Source: JBGPOS01 sp041488155 (lineage in GTDB: Bacteria > Chloroflexota > Dehalococcoidia > Tepidiformales > Tepidiformaceae). From it: a DNA stretch of 7,128 bases. The stretch is from positions 1 to 7,128 of the forward strand of contig JBGPOS010000112.1 of assembly GCA_041488155.1 (NCBI GenBank), written 5' to 3'. Under the pieces are notes generated by a model. It was given only the letters and a program-made list of their open reading frames with translations, was not told the DNA's origin and searched no databases. Of this stretch, positions 1 through 6,973 are shown in pieces; positions within the stretch are counted from its first letter, which is position 1, and the number at the start of each line of letters is the position of its first letter. The position numbers were made by a program, and so were the translations under genes.

Positions 1-1
1 A

Positions 2-2164
2 GCCGTGACGCAGCAGCGCCAGCGAGAACTGACCCTGGCCGCGCTTCAGGGTCTGATCGAGGGTCTCGCCAGGGAGCGGGGTGTGCTCCTCGTGTTCGAG
101 GACGTGCACTGGATCGACCCCACCTCGCAGGAGTGGCTCGATGTCCTCGTAGAGCGCGCCGGCAGCCTGCGGATGCTCGCCATCGTCACCTTTCGGCCCA
201 GTTATGCTCCGGGATGGACCGGTCTGCCTCACCTCACGTTTTGTGTGTTGAACCGGCTGAGTCCGACCGAAGCGGCCGAGGTCGCGAGGCGGGTGGCCAA
301 GGGTAAGACCCTGCCGGAGCAGATCCAGGACCACATCGTCGCCAAGACGGACGGCGTGCCACTGTTTATCGAGGAGCTGACGAAGACAGTGCTCGAGTCC
401 GGGCTGCTCCAGGAGCATGAGGACCGGTACGAGCTCGCCGGGGCGATTCCCCCGCTCGCGATTCCGGCGACGCTACACGATTCACTGATGGCGCGCCTCG
501 ACCAGCTCGCCTCGGGCCCGGAGGTCGCCCAGATCGGCAGCGCCATCGGCCGCCAGTTCTCGTACGAGCTGCTGGCCGGGGTGGCGTCCATGCCAGACGT
601 CGAGCTGGGCGCGGCGCTCGACCAGCTCGTCGACGCGCAGCTGATGCTCCGCCAGGGTACGCCGCCCCATGCGACCTACTCGTTCAAGCACGCGCTCGTC
701 CAGGACGCGGCCTACGGGAGTCTCTTGCTCGTCCGCAGACAAGCGCTTCATGCGCGGATCGTCGATGTTCTGGAGACCCAGTTCCCGGAGACGCTCGAGG
801 CGAGTCCTGAGCTCCTCGCGCACCATTGCACGGAGGCCCGCCTCGGTCCGAAGGCACTCCACTATTGGCAACTGGCCGGTCGGCGCGCGAGCGAGCGGTC
901 GGCGAACGTGGAGGCGATCTCCCACTTGACGAGGGGGCTGGATCTCGTGGCCACTCTTCCCGAGACCGCCGAGCGTCGACGCGAGGAGCTCGACCTCCTC
1001 CTCACGCTGGGACCCGTGCTCATCAACACGAAGGGGCCCCGGACGCGCGAGGTGGCGCAGAGCTATGCCCGGGCTCTGGAGCTCTGTTCGTCTCTCCCTG
1101 ACTCGCCCCAGCACTTCACTGCGATGTGGGGCTTGTGGCGGATTACCGAGCGCTTCGAGACCGGGCTCGAGATAGGACAGAAACTGCTGAAGCTGGCCGA
1201 CAGGCTGGGCGACCCTGGCCTGAGTCTTCAGGCGCATCATTGTCTCTGGGCCAGCTTGTTCCATCTGGGCCGGCACGAGGCCTGCCGCGAGCACATCGAC
1301 GAGGGCCTCCGTCTGTACGACGCCGGCAACTATCGAACACACGGTGCTGTCTACGGCGGGCACGATCCGAAGGTGTGCGGAATCGGAGAGCGCGCCTTTG
1401 CGCTCTGGCTACTCGGCTTTCCAGATCAGGCGCTGGCGGCTGGTCGAGAGGCGATGGCATGGGCACGCCATCTCGCGCATGCGGGCTCACTCGTTCATGC
1501 GCTCGACATGGGCCTGCTGCTTCATCGCTATCGTCGCGATGCCCGGACTGTTCAGACGCTCGCCGAAGAGCTGATTCAATATTCCGAGAATCATGGGTTC
1601 TCGGCCCACCGAGCCAAGGGCACGATGTTCCGGGGTTGGGCGCTGGCGGAGCTGGGCGAGACCGAGCGCGGTATCGCATACATGCGCGTGGGGCTCGAAG
1701 AGCTGAGAGCCCTCGTCACCGGCGAGGATTTCCCGATCCTGAGGGAAATGCTTGCCACCGCGTGCATCAAGGCGGGAGCGTCGGGAACGGCCTTCGACAT
1801 GCTCGGCGAGGCTTTCGCGGAGACCGAACAGATGGGCCTGTGCTACTGGACGGCGGAGCTGCACCGGAGTCGAGGGGAGGCCCTCCTGGCTTTGTCGCCT
1901 CCACGGGTCGCCGAGGCGGAAGCCGATTTCCGTAGCGCCCTGTCGGTGGCCCGCGAGCAGGACGCCCGCGCGCTCGAGCTGAGGGCGGCCATGAGTCTGG
2001 CTACGCTCGAGCGGCGGCGGGGTCGGCCCGCGGCCGCCCGTGCGTTGCTGGCCCCCGTCTATGAGTGGTTCCGCGAGGGTTTCGACACGGTCGACCTTCT
2101 CGAGGGCCGGGCGCTGCTGGATGAGCTGGCCGCCACCCCGGCACCTGGGACGGCCCCCCAGTGA
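2..2164 (+). CDS. ATPase/TPR signalling protein, C-terminal part (class III cyclase-associated type), 5' truncated by window
   Basis: The reading frame is open from the first bases of the window (a GCC codon precedes the GTG at 5), so the gene starts upstream and 720 codons are visible. Counting from that GTG, residues 27-38 (VLLVFEDVHWID) are a Walker B strand, residues 58-67 look like the following sensor strand (LAIVTFRPSY), and residues 116-131 (GVPLFIEELTKTVLES) are the winged-helix-side motif of AAA_16/MalT-like STAND ATPases. From about residue 270 onward the protein is alpha-helical with TPR-like periodicity. It ends in PVYEWFREGFDTVDL, a C-terminus I recognise from adenylate/guanylate cyclase-AAA-TPR fusions. 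No LuxR-type helix-turn-helix follows, which argues against a MalT/LAL transcription factor. The Walker A motif and any cyclase domain must lie upstream, so cyclase activity is inference. Its stop is 13 nt before the YcaO start, so co-transcription is possible, but such proteins are common genome-wide and may be unrelated. Confidence 0.85.
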   Translation, partial: AVTQQRQRELTLAALQGLIEGLARERGVLLVFEDVHWIDPTSQEWLDVLVERAGSLRMLAIVTFRPSYAPGWTGLPHLTFCVLNRLSPTEAAEVARRVAKGKTLPEQIQDHIVAKTDGVPLFIEELTKTVLESGLLQEHEDRYELAGAIPPLAIPATLHDSLMARLDQLASGPEVAQIGSAIGRQFSYELLAGVASMPDVELGAALDQLVDAQLMLRQGTPPHATYSFKHALVQDAAYGSLLLVRRQALHARIVDVLETQFPETLEASPELLAHHCTEARLGPKALHYWQLAGRRASERSANVEAISHLTRGLDLVATLPETAERRREELDLLLTLGPVLINTKGPRTREVAQSYARALELCSSLPDSPQHFTAMWGLWRITERFETGLEIGQKLLKLADRLGDPGLSLQAHHCLWASLFHLGRHEACREHIDEGLRLYDAGNYRTHGAVYGGHDPKVCGIGERAFALWLLGFPDQALAAGREAMAWARHLAHAGSLVHALDMGLLLHRYRRDARTVQTLAEELIQYSENHGFSAHRAKGTMFRGWALAELGETERGIAYMRVGLEELRALVTGEDFPILREMLATACIKAGASGTAFDMLGEAFAETEQMGLCYWTAELHRSRGEALLALSPPRVAEAEADFRSALSVAREQDARALELRAAMSLATLERRRGRPAAARALLAPVYEWFREGFDTVDLLEGRALLDELAATPAPGTAPQ

Positions 2165-2177
2165 GGGGGGGGCCGTG
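2165..2177 (+). promoter_or_regulatory. Ribosome binding site region of the YcaO gene
   Basis: A purine-rich GAGGGGGGGG run begins at 2163, overlapping the upstream stop codon, and sits at normal spacing before the ATG at 2178. It supports that ATG over the upstream in-frame starts, which would lie inside the preceding gene. There is no room here for a separate promoter; any promoter would have to lie within the 3' end of the upstream gene. Confidence 0.55.
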
Positions 2178-3530
2178 ATGGACGACCCTGGCGTGAGCGT
2201 CGAGTCCGCGCCCGGCCTGCCGCGGTCGCCCACGATTGTCGTCCGAGGCGTCGAGCGCACGCATGGGGACGGCACCGACGGCTTCGGAGTGGGTCTCTCG
2301 ACTGTCGCGACGTCGACTGGGGAGGCCCTCAAGGCACATCGCCACGGGACCCATCGAACAGTGGCCCCCGCGGACACCCTGGAGCGAATAGGCCCGATCA
2401 CGTCCCAGATGGGCATCACCCGCGTCGCCAACATCACCGGCCTCGATCGGATCGGTGTCCCGGTCGTCATGGTCTGCCGTCCGAACTCGCGTTCGATCGC
2501 CGTGTCTCAGGGCAAGGGCCTGGACCTGGCCGCGGCCAAGGCATCCGGGCTCATGGAAGCGATCGAGACCTTTCACGCCGAGACGATCACCTCCTCTCTG
2601 AAGCTCGGAAGCTACCGGCAGCTCGGCCGCACTCATCCCCTGGTCGACGTGGCCGCGCTCCCGCGTGCCAAGGCGAGCCCTTATAACGACGATGAGCCCC
2701 TGCTGTGGATCGAGGGCCAGGATCTCATCAACCGGTCTCCATGCTGGGTGCCCTACGAGTTGGTTCATACGGACTACACGCTGCCCCGTGGCCCCGCGCA
2801 CGGGTGTTTCCTCGCCAACACCAACGGGCTCGCGTCGGGAAACCACATCCTCGAAGCGATCAGCCACGGGATCCACGAGGTGATCGAGCGTGACGCGGCC
2901 GCCCTGTGGAAGTGCACACGCCGGAGATCTCGGCGTGTGCTCGACCTCCAGACGGTCGACGACGACGCGTGCCGCTGGGTGCTCGACCAGTTCGCGCGGG
3001 CCAACATCGCGGTGAAGGTGTGGGATACAACCTCGGACGTGGGCATCGCGTCGTTCAACTGCCTGGTGCTCGGGCGCGATGACGATTCCGTCGATCCGGA
3101 GTTCGGCGCCGGCTGCCATCCCGCGCGCGGCATCGCTCTGCTCCGCGCGCTGACCGAGTCCGCCCAGGCTCGCACCACGTACATCGCTGGCTCCCGCGAC
3201 GACTTCTGGGCAGAGGACTACGCGCCGGCGCAGCGCGCTCGACGCCTGAGGGATTGTCGCAGCCTGATGGAGGCTGACACGGCAGCTGGTGACTTTCACG
3301 ACGTGCCCACTCGCGACCAGGACAGTCTCGACGAGGATGTGACCTGGGCCCTGGAACAGCTCCGCGCCGTGGGGATTCGGCAGGTTGTCGCGGTGAACTT
3401 GACCAAGCAGGAGCTGGGCATACCGGTCGTTCGGGTCGTGATCCCCGGCCTGGAGGGACTCGACGACGGCGAGCGCGGCCGCTACATGCCGGGGCCCCGG
3501 GCCCGAGCCGTGAGCGATCGTCTAGCATGA
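2178..3530 (+). CDS. YcaO-domain ATP-dependent cyclodehydratase/thioamide synthetase (TfuA-associated)
   Basis: 450 residues from the ATG at 2178. YcaO enzymes use ATP to phosphorylate a backbone amide of a peptide or protein, giving azolines, or thioamides when paired with TfuA. All YcaO signature blocks are visible. Residues 57-95 (HGTHR...ANITGLDRIG) are the conserved N-terminal block. S110-Q-G-K-G114 is followed by S123-G-L-M-E127-A-I-E130, the main nucleotide/Mg block. Next comes TNGLASGN (215-222) with E226, E234 and E237-R-D239 in the helix I-L-E-A-I-S-H-G-I-H-E-V-I-E-R-D, then GAGCHP (310-315) with E327 and Q330. VVRVVIPGLEG (417-427) is the C-terminal strand. There is no proline-rich PxPxP tail of the sort found in many azoline-forming YcaOs, and no fused E1-like/ocin-ThiF partner domain. 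The adjacent TfuA gene, translationally overlapped, points to thioamidation. The first 50 residues are poorly conserved to my eye. Substrate unknown. Confidence 0.95.
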   Translation: MDDPGVSVESAPGLPRSPTIVVRGVERTHGDGTDGFGVGLSTVATSTGEALKAHRHGTHRTVAPADTLERIGPITSQMGITRVANITGLDRIGVPVVMVCRPNSRSIAVSQGKGLDLAAAKASGLMEAIETFHAETITSSLKLGSYRQLGRTHPLVDVAALPRAKASPYNDDEPLLWIEGQDLINRSPCWVPYELVHTDYTLPRGPAHGCFLANTNGLASGNHILEAISHGIHEVIERDAAALWKCTRRRSRRVLDLQTVDDDACRWVLDQFARANIAVKVWDTTSDVGIASFNCLVLGRDDDSVDPEFGAGCHPARGIALLRALTESAQARTTYIAGSRDDFWAEDYAPAQRARRLRDCRSLMEADTAAGDFHDVPTRDQDSLDEDVTWALEQLRAVGIRQVVAVNLTKQELGIPVVRVVIPGLEGLDDGERGRYMPGPRARAVSDRLA

Positions 3531-4903
3531 CAACCTGCGTATTCACGGGACCCACGCTTCCTGTACCGGATGCGCGATCTGTGCTGGATGCCGTCTATCT
3601 GCCTCCCGTGCAGCAGGGGGATGTGTATCGGGCCGTCGTGCACCATCGGCCTCGTGCCGTGGGGATCATCGACGGCTACTTCCAGCAGGTCCCGTCCGTC
3701 TGGCACAAGGAGATCCTGTGGGCGATGGCCCAGGGTGTCCATGTCTTCGGGAGCGCGAGCATGGGTGCTCTGCGCGCGGCTGAGCTCGCAGCATTCGGCA
3801 TGCGTGGGGTCGGCCGGATCTTCGAGGCCTATCGCGACGGGCACCTCGCTCCCTATCACGCGGAACCATTCGAGGATGACGACGAGGTCGCGGTGATGCA
3901 CGCCACGGCCGAGGCTGGCTTCGCGCCCCTCTCCGAAGCGATGGTCAACATCCGATGCACCCTGGCGTCAGCCGTGGAGGCGGGTGTCATCGCGCCGGCC
4001 ACACGGGACACCCTCGCCCGGGTCGCGAAGGAGCTCTTTTATCCCGATCGTTCGTACCAGCAGCTCCTTGCCCGCGGGGCCGAGCGAGGTCTTCCGGTCT
4101 CGGACCTCGAGGCCCTCCGCACCTGGCTGGCCACCGGGTGCGTCAACCAGAAACGTACGGACGCGCTGGCCATGTTGACGACGATGAGGGACTTTCTGGC
4201 CGGCGATCCGCAGCCGGTTCGGGTCGAGTACGTGTTCCAGGCGAGCGCGATGTGGAACCGGGCCATTCACGATTTCGAGCGGCCGGAGCTCGAGCTAGAG
4301 ATGCTGTTCGACGAGCTTCGCCTTGACGGCCGGGCCTACATGGACGCCAGACGGGCTGGTCTCCTGCGGATGGCGGCGTTGCGGGAGTGCGAGCGACAAG
4401 GCCTCGCGCCTGGCGATGAGGCACGCCGTCGAGCGAGGGATACGCTGCGGCGTCGCCTCGAGCTGTTTGGCCGTGGAACGCTTGAGCGCTGGTTGGCGAA
4501 TAATGACCTCACTCCAGCCAGCTTCGCTCGGCTGGTCGATGAGGAGGCGCAGCTCGAGCAGCTTGAGACGTTGGCTCGATCGCGAGCCGAGGCCCATCTC
4601 CTGGATGACCTGCGCGTCCGGGGCGACTACGCGCGCTACGCGGCGCGTGCGCGGGCGAAGCGGCGCGCGCTGGCTGGAGTGGAGGCCGAGGAGGATCAGC
4701 TCGACGAGCGCATGAAGTTCGAGGTGACGCTCTGGTACTTCGAGAAACGCCTCGGCCTCCCGGTACCCAATGACATCGCGCGGCATGCGGTAGACGTCGG
4801 CTTCCTCGATACAGGGTCGTTCTACCGTGCGCTCTGGCGCGAATGGGCCCATGTGACGCGAGGCGACCGGCCTGACGGTGGCCCGCGCGAGCGCGAGGAT
4901 TGA
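3527..4903 (+). CDS. tfuA-like: TfuA-domain protein with helical C-terminal extension (YcaO partner in thioamidation)
   Basis: 458 residues. The ATG overlaps the YcaO stop as ATGA (3527-3530), a typical sign of translational coupling. Residues 1-~220 are the TfuA domain. VFTGPTLP (5-12) is the first strand. The core block at residues 46-87 (GIIDGYFQQVPSVWHKEIL, then GVHVFGSASMGALRAAEL) is the most recognisable family signature, and the acidic stretch EDDDEVAVMH (116-125) and PLSEAMVNIR (134-143) follow as in relatives. In studied systems TfuA cooperates with YcaO in backbone thioamidation by liberating sulfide from a thiocarboxylated carrier protein. Residues ~250-440 form a charged, helix-rich extension, including WLANNDLTPASFARLVDEE (322-340), that resembles SurA/parvulin N-terminal chaperone helices. 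This could be a substrate-binding module, which is inference. The protein is probably cytoplasmic: no signal peptide or membrane segment is visible. No sulfur carrier protein (ThiS-like) is encoded in the window, so sulfide would have to come from a gene elsewhere. Confidence 0.93.
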   Translation: MTTCVFTGPTLPVPDARSVLDAVYLPPVQQGDVYRAVVHHRPRAVGIIDGYFQQVPSVWHKEILWAMAQGVHVFGSASMGALRAAELAAFGMRGVGRIFEAYRDGHLAPYHAEPFEDDDEVAVMHATAEAGFAPLSEAMVNIRCTLASAVEAGVIAPATRDTLARVAKELFYPDRSYQQLLARGAERGLPVSDLEALRTWLATGCVNQKRTDALAMLTTMRDFLAGDPQPVRVEYVFQASAMWNRAIHDFERPELELEMLFDELRLDGRAYMDARRAGLLRMAALRECERQGLAPGDEARRRARDTLRRRLELFGRGTLERWLANNDLTPASFARLVDEEAQLEQLETLARSRAEAHLLDDLRVRGDYARYAARARAKRRALAGVEAEEDQLDERMKFEVTLWYFEKRLGLPVPNDIARHAVDVGFLDTGSFYRALWREWAHVTRGDRPDGGPRERED

Positions 4904-4906
4904 GGC

Positions 4907-6217
4907 GTGGCCCAGCACCGGGACCCGGTCACCCTGGGACGCGGCACCCGATTCCGGCTCTTCGCCCAAGACCCCGCGCTTGCGGCGTTCCGCGAGCCAG
5001 AGACGGTCTGGATCGCTCGAGCACCGGGGACGGTCGCGCCGGGTCCCGCAGACGAGCGCATGTACGTCGTCGACGCGATCGGAAAGCCCGGTCCGTACGA
5101 CTACCCCTACTTGCCGCCATATGTTGGTCCCGCCTTCCCTCCTGCTCTGCCCAGCTCGGACGGGCACTTCGATCATCTGGAGGTCGAGAGTCCAGCATTT
5201 CGGTCGGCACACATGTACGCCACGGTTCGGCGAGTCCTGGACATCTGGGAGGGCTACGCCGGCCACCGGATCGAATGGCATTTCCGGGCGATCCACAATC
5301 GCCTCGAGCTCGTACCCTACATCGACTGGGCGAATGCCCAGGCCGGGTTCGGCTTCATCGAGGCCGGATATGCCCGCGACGAGCGCGGTGTGCCGCGCCT
5401 CCACTGGCAGAACTTCGACGTGCTCGCCCACGAGGTGGGGCACCTCCTGATCTACTCGGAGGTCGGGACGCCCCCGCCGGGCACTCGGACGGATCAATAC
5501 TTCGGCTTTCACGAGTCCTTCGCCGACCTCGTCGCCCTCGTAGGATGCCTGCACTTTCATACAGTCATCGATCACGTGCTGCGACGCTCCGCCGGGAACC
5601 TCTACTACCTGACCGAGCTGAACCGGATCGGCGAGCTCTCAGAGACCGCCCAGCTCCGGATCGCCGACAACGATCTGCGCATGTCCGACGTCGAGGACCT
5701 CTCCGGAGCCCAGAACATCTCGTGCGCGCTCCACGATCTGTCCCAGCCGCTGACGGGCGCCATCTTCGACATCCTTGTCGACGTGTACCAGCAACACCTC
5801 GTGGACGCTGGGCTCATCAGCGCCGACCTGGACCGCGCGTCAGGCCGGGTCTCGGGAGTCCTCGTGGACGACCCGGAGATCGAGGTTCGGTTCGCCGCCG
5901 CCTACGAAGGCCGGCATGAGGCCTTCAAGGTCGTGCTCCTGGAGACGCGTGACTACCTCGGAACCGGGCTCGCGCATGCGTGGCGTCGCCTGTCACCGCA
6001 CTACCTGAATTACCTCGACGTCCTCGACGCATTGTTGGCCGTGGATCACCACCTGACGGGAGGCAGGTTCGCGCACACCATCTGGGAGAGTTTCGCCTGG
6101 CGCGAGATCGACTCGCGCCGGACGCCCCGAACCCCGCTCTGGGCCGCGCGCCGCGGTATCGCGGGCGGGTCGCCGGCGAGCCGGTCCGCCGGCCGACCCA
6201 GGCGATCGGGTGCCTAG
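4907..6217 (+). CDS. Zinc metallopeptidase, gluzincin type (M4/M36-like active-site layout), cytoplasmic
   Basis: 436 residues from a GTG start 3 nt after the tfuA-like stop, with a GAGG at 4895-4898 as candidate ribosome binding site. The catalytic helix is VLAHEVGHLLIYS (172-184), giving H175-E176-V-G-H179. About 24 residues on, FHESFADLVAL (201-211) supplies the third zinc ligand E203 and D207 in the ExxxD spacing seen in thermolysin and fungalysin. H276 in ALHDLSQPLTGAIFDIL resembles the downstream catalytic His region followed by S/T-G of M4 enzymes; this last point is inference. There is no signal peptide, propeptide or membrane segment, which is unlike secreted M4/M36 proteases, so it should act in the cytoplasm. 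The last ~35 residues are Arg/Pro/Ser-rich and look disordered. Placed between a thioamidation pair and a small unknown protein, it may cleave the modified substrate or its leader; an immunity or unrelated role cannot be excluded. Confidence 0.85.
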   Translation: MAQHRDPVTLGRGTRFRLFAQDPALAAFREPETVWIARAPGTVAPGPADERMYVVDAIGKPGPYDYPYLPPYVGPAFPPALPSSDGHFDHLEVESPAFRSAHMYATVRRVLDIWEGYAGHRIEWHFRAIHNRLELVPYIDWANAQAGFGFIEAGYARDERGVPRLHWQNFDVLAHEVGHLLIYSEVGTPPPGTRTDQYFGFHESFADLVALVGCLHFHTVIDHVLRRSAGNLYYLTELNRIGELSETAQLRIADNDLRMSDVEDLSGAQNISCALHDLSQPLTGAIFDILVDVYQQHLVDAGLISADLDRASGRVSGVLVDDPEIEVRFAAAYEGRHEAFKVVLLETRDYLGTGLAHAWRRLSPHYLNYLDVLDALLAVDHHLTGGRFAHTIWESFAWREIDSRRTPRTPLWAARRGIAGGSPASRSAGRPRRSGA

Positions 6218-6242
6218 GCGACTGACGTTCCCCACCCACGAC

Positions 6243-6248
6243 GGAGGA
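6243..6248 (+). promoter_or_regulatory. Ribosome binding site of the 187-residue protein gene
   Basis: A GGAGGA sits 7 nt before the ATG at 6256. It is the clearest Shine-Dalgarno in the window, consistent with strong independent translation of the last gene, as expected for a substrate or structural product. The 38-nt spacer after the peptidase stop (6218-6255) shows no obvious promoter. Confidence 0.7.
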
Positions 6249-6255
6249 CCGAGAC

Positions 6256-6819
6256 ATGTCAGAGACGCTACTGACTCAATCAGGAGTCAAGATGTACGGC
6301 AGGCTGTTGAAGGGATTGAAGCTGATGCCACTGGATGCTGGCGACACGCCCAATTTGGGCTACAGCAAGTTTCTGCGGGAGCAGTTCAACGGGGCATTCA
6401 ACCCGGAAGATGCGAAAGACCCGAATGTCCCGCGGCTCGCGCGGATCTACGCCTTCTCCTTCGAGGGCGCCTTCTACAACCTACCCAGGCCGGCAATCTT
6501 CCTCGTGCACGGCCCCGGTAGCCCGATTCGAGGTTCCGGCACGTACGATGCAGCGGGAAGAAACGGACTCCCGGTGCTGGACGATTCCGGCGTCCCGGCC
6601 AGAGGTTTCGTCTTCGAAACGGACGTGGTGTACTGGGAGTACGACAAGGACGACGTGTCGCTGCGGCTCGACTCCTTCTCCGGAACACTGGACGACATCC
6701 TAATCGAGGCTACGCTGTCCTCAGCGTCGAGGTCCCAGGAAACGTTCCGCTCCCAGGAAACGTTCCGCTCCCAAGCTATGTCGCAACCCGACGCGACGAT
6801 GCGGAATCGACTGCGCTGA
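6256..6819 (+). CDS. Uncharacterised 187-residue protein with SQETFR tandem repeat; candidate substrate of the YcaO/TfuA pair
   Basis: I do not recognise the family. It is soluble, with no signal peptide or membrane segment, and contains no cysteine. The N-terminal ~50 residues are amphipathic (VKMYGRLLKGLKLMPLDAG, 11-29). The middle (60-150) looks beta-rich, with RIYAFSFEGAFYNLPRPAIF (63-82) and a Gly/Pro-rich stretch HGPGSPIRGSGTYDAAG (85-101), followed by FVFETDVVYWEYDKDD (118-133). The tail (157-187) is hydrophilic and repetitive: SQETFR at 160-165 and again at 166-171, then SQAM and SQPDATMR. GC is lower than in its neighbours (34 of 60 bases at 6301-6360 against 42 of 60 at 5701-5760, counted by hand). 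It is the last gene of the block, with a strong ribosome binding site. Because no short precursor peptide is present, it may be the modified substrate (inference); it could equally be an accessory or immunity protein. The lack of cysteine argues against thiazole formation but not against thioamides. Confidence 0.8.
   Translation: MSETLLTQSGVKMYGRLLKGLKLMPLDAGDTPNLGYSKFLREQFNGAFNPEDAKDPNVPRLARIYAFSFEGAFYNLPRPAIFLVHGPGSPIRGSGTYDAAGRNGLPVLDDSGVPARGFVFETDVVYWEYDKDDVSLRLDSFSGTLDDILIEATLSSASRSQETFRSQETFRSQAMSQPDATMRNRLR
6733..6774 (+). repeat. 18-nt in-frame tandem repeat (two perfect copies plus partial third)
   Basis: The unit TCCCAGGAAACGTTCCGC occurs at 6733-6750 and, without any change, at 6751-6768, then restarts as TCCCA at 6769. 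It keeps frame and encodes SQETFR twice, with a degenerate continuation (SQAMSQPDATMR) in protein. Perfect identity at the nucleotide level suggests recent duplication by slippage. Confidence 0.95.
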
Positions 6820-6825
6820 TCGAAG

Positions 6826-6865
6826 CCCGGCTCGGGGGCCACCGGTGCGCCGCCTCCGGGCCGGG
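6826..6865 (+). terminator. GC-rich hairpin 6 nt after the last gene of the block; possible terminator or 3'-end stabiliser
   Basis: Bases 6826-6839 pair with 6852-6865 to give a 14-bp stem (12 Watson-Crick pairs and 2 G-U wobbles in the RNA) around a 12-nt loop containing the palindrome CACCGGTG. It lies just after the TGA at 6817-6819. No T-tract follows, so it is not a canonical intrinsic terminator; in GC-rich genomes U-less hairpins of this sort may still end or protect transcripts. Confidence 0.4.
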
Positions 6866-6900
6866 GCCGTCACCACCGCTTCGCCCGGATCGAGCGGATG

Positions 6901-6973
6901 GGGGCCAGACCTTGACTTCCACATACTTAGGGGTTCGGCGCGGCGAAATGTCTGGAAGTCAAGGTCTGACCCC
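6901..6973. repeat. Palindromic repeat element (REP/MITE-like) with 21-bp arms, GGGGTCAGACCTTGAC type
   Basis: The left arm at 6901-6921 and right arm at 6953-6973 are reverse complements with one mismatch (GGGGCCAG on the left against GGGGTCAG in the complement of the right arm). They enclose a 31-nt loop. Pairing may extend a few more bases past a 2-nt bulge (CAT with ATG). From memory, GGGGTCAGACCTTGAC ends recur between genes in many high-GC metagenomic genomes and near Y1/IS200-like (RAYT) transposases. No transposase lies in the window, so this would be a non-autonomous copy. Set between convergent genes it could also act as a two-way transcription stop. Confidence 0.75.

Noticed and set aside
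482..1363. 293-codon minus-strand open frame inside the ATPase/TPR gene
   Set aside because: Shadow of a well-supported plus-strand gene, with low-complexity composition.
2040..2177. Upstream in-frame start giving a 496-residue YcaO protein
   Set aside because: The extra 46 residues overlap the preceding gene in another frame and look like random Arg/Ser/Pro-rich sequence; the ATG at 2178 has a purine-rich ribosome binding site.
2001..3299. 432-codon open frame on the minus strand opposite the YcaO gene
   Set aside because: It lies antisense to a protein with all YcaO motifs. The translation is Arg/His/Gly-rich with no recognisable domain, as expected of high-GC shadow frames.
4295..5575. 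426-codon minus-strand open frame across the tfuA-like/peptidase junction
   Set aside because: It spans two well-supported genes on the other strand and shows no family motif; high GC removes stop codons from this frame.
6218..6255. Possible promoter or hidden precursor peptide before the 187-residue gene
   Set aside because: Only 38 nt long, with no -35/-10 pair and no open frame; only the ribosome binding site is supported.
6901..6973. CRISPR repeat or tRNA-like structure
   Set aside because: There is one palindrome only, with no spacer-repeat series and no cloverleaf arms.
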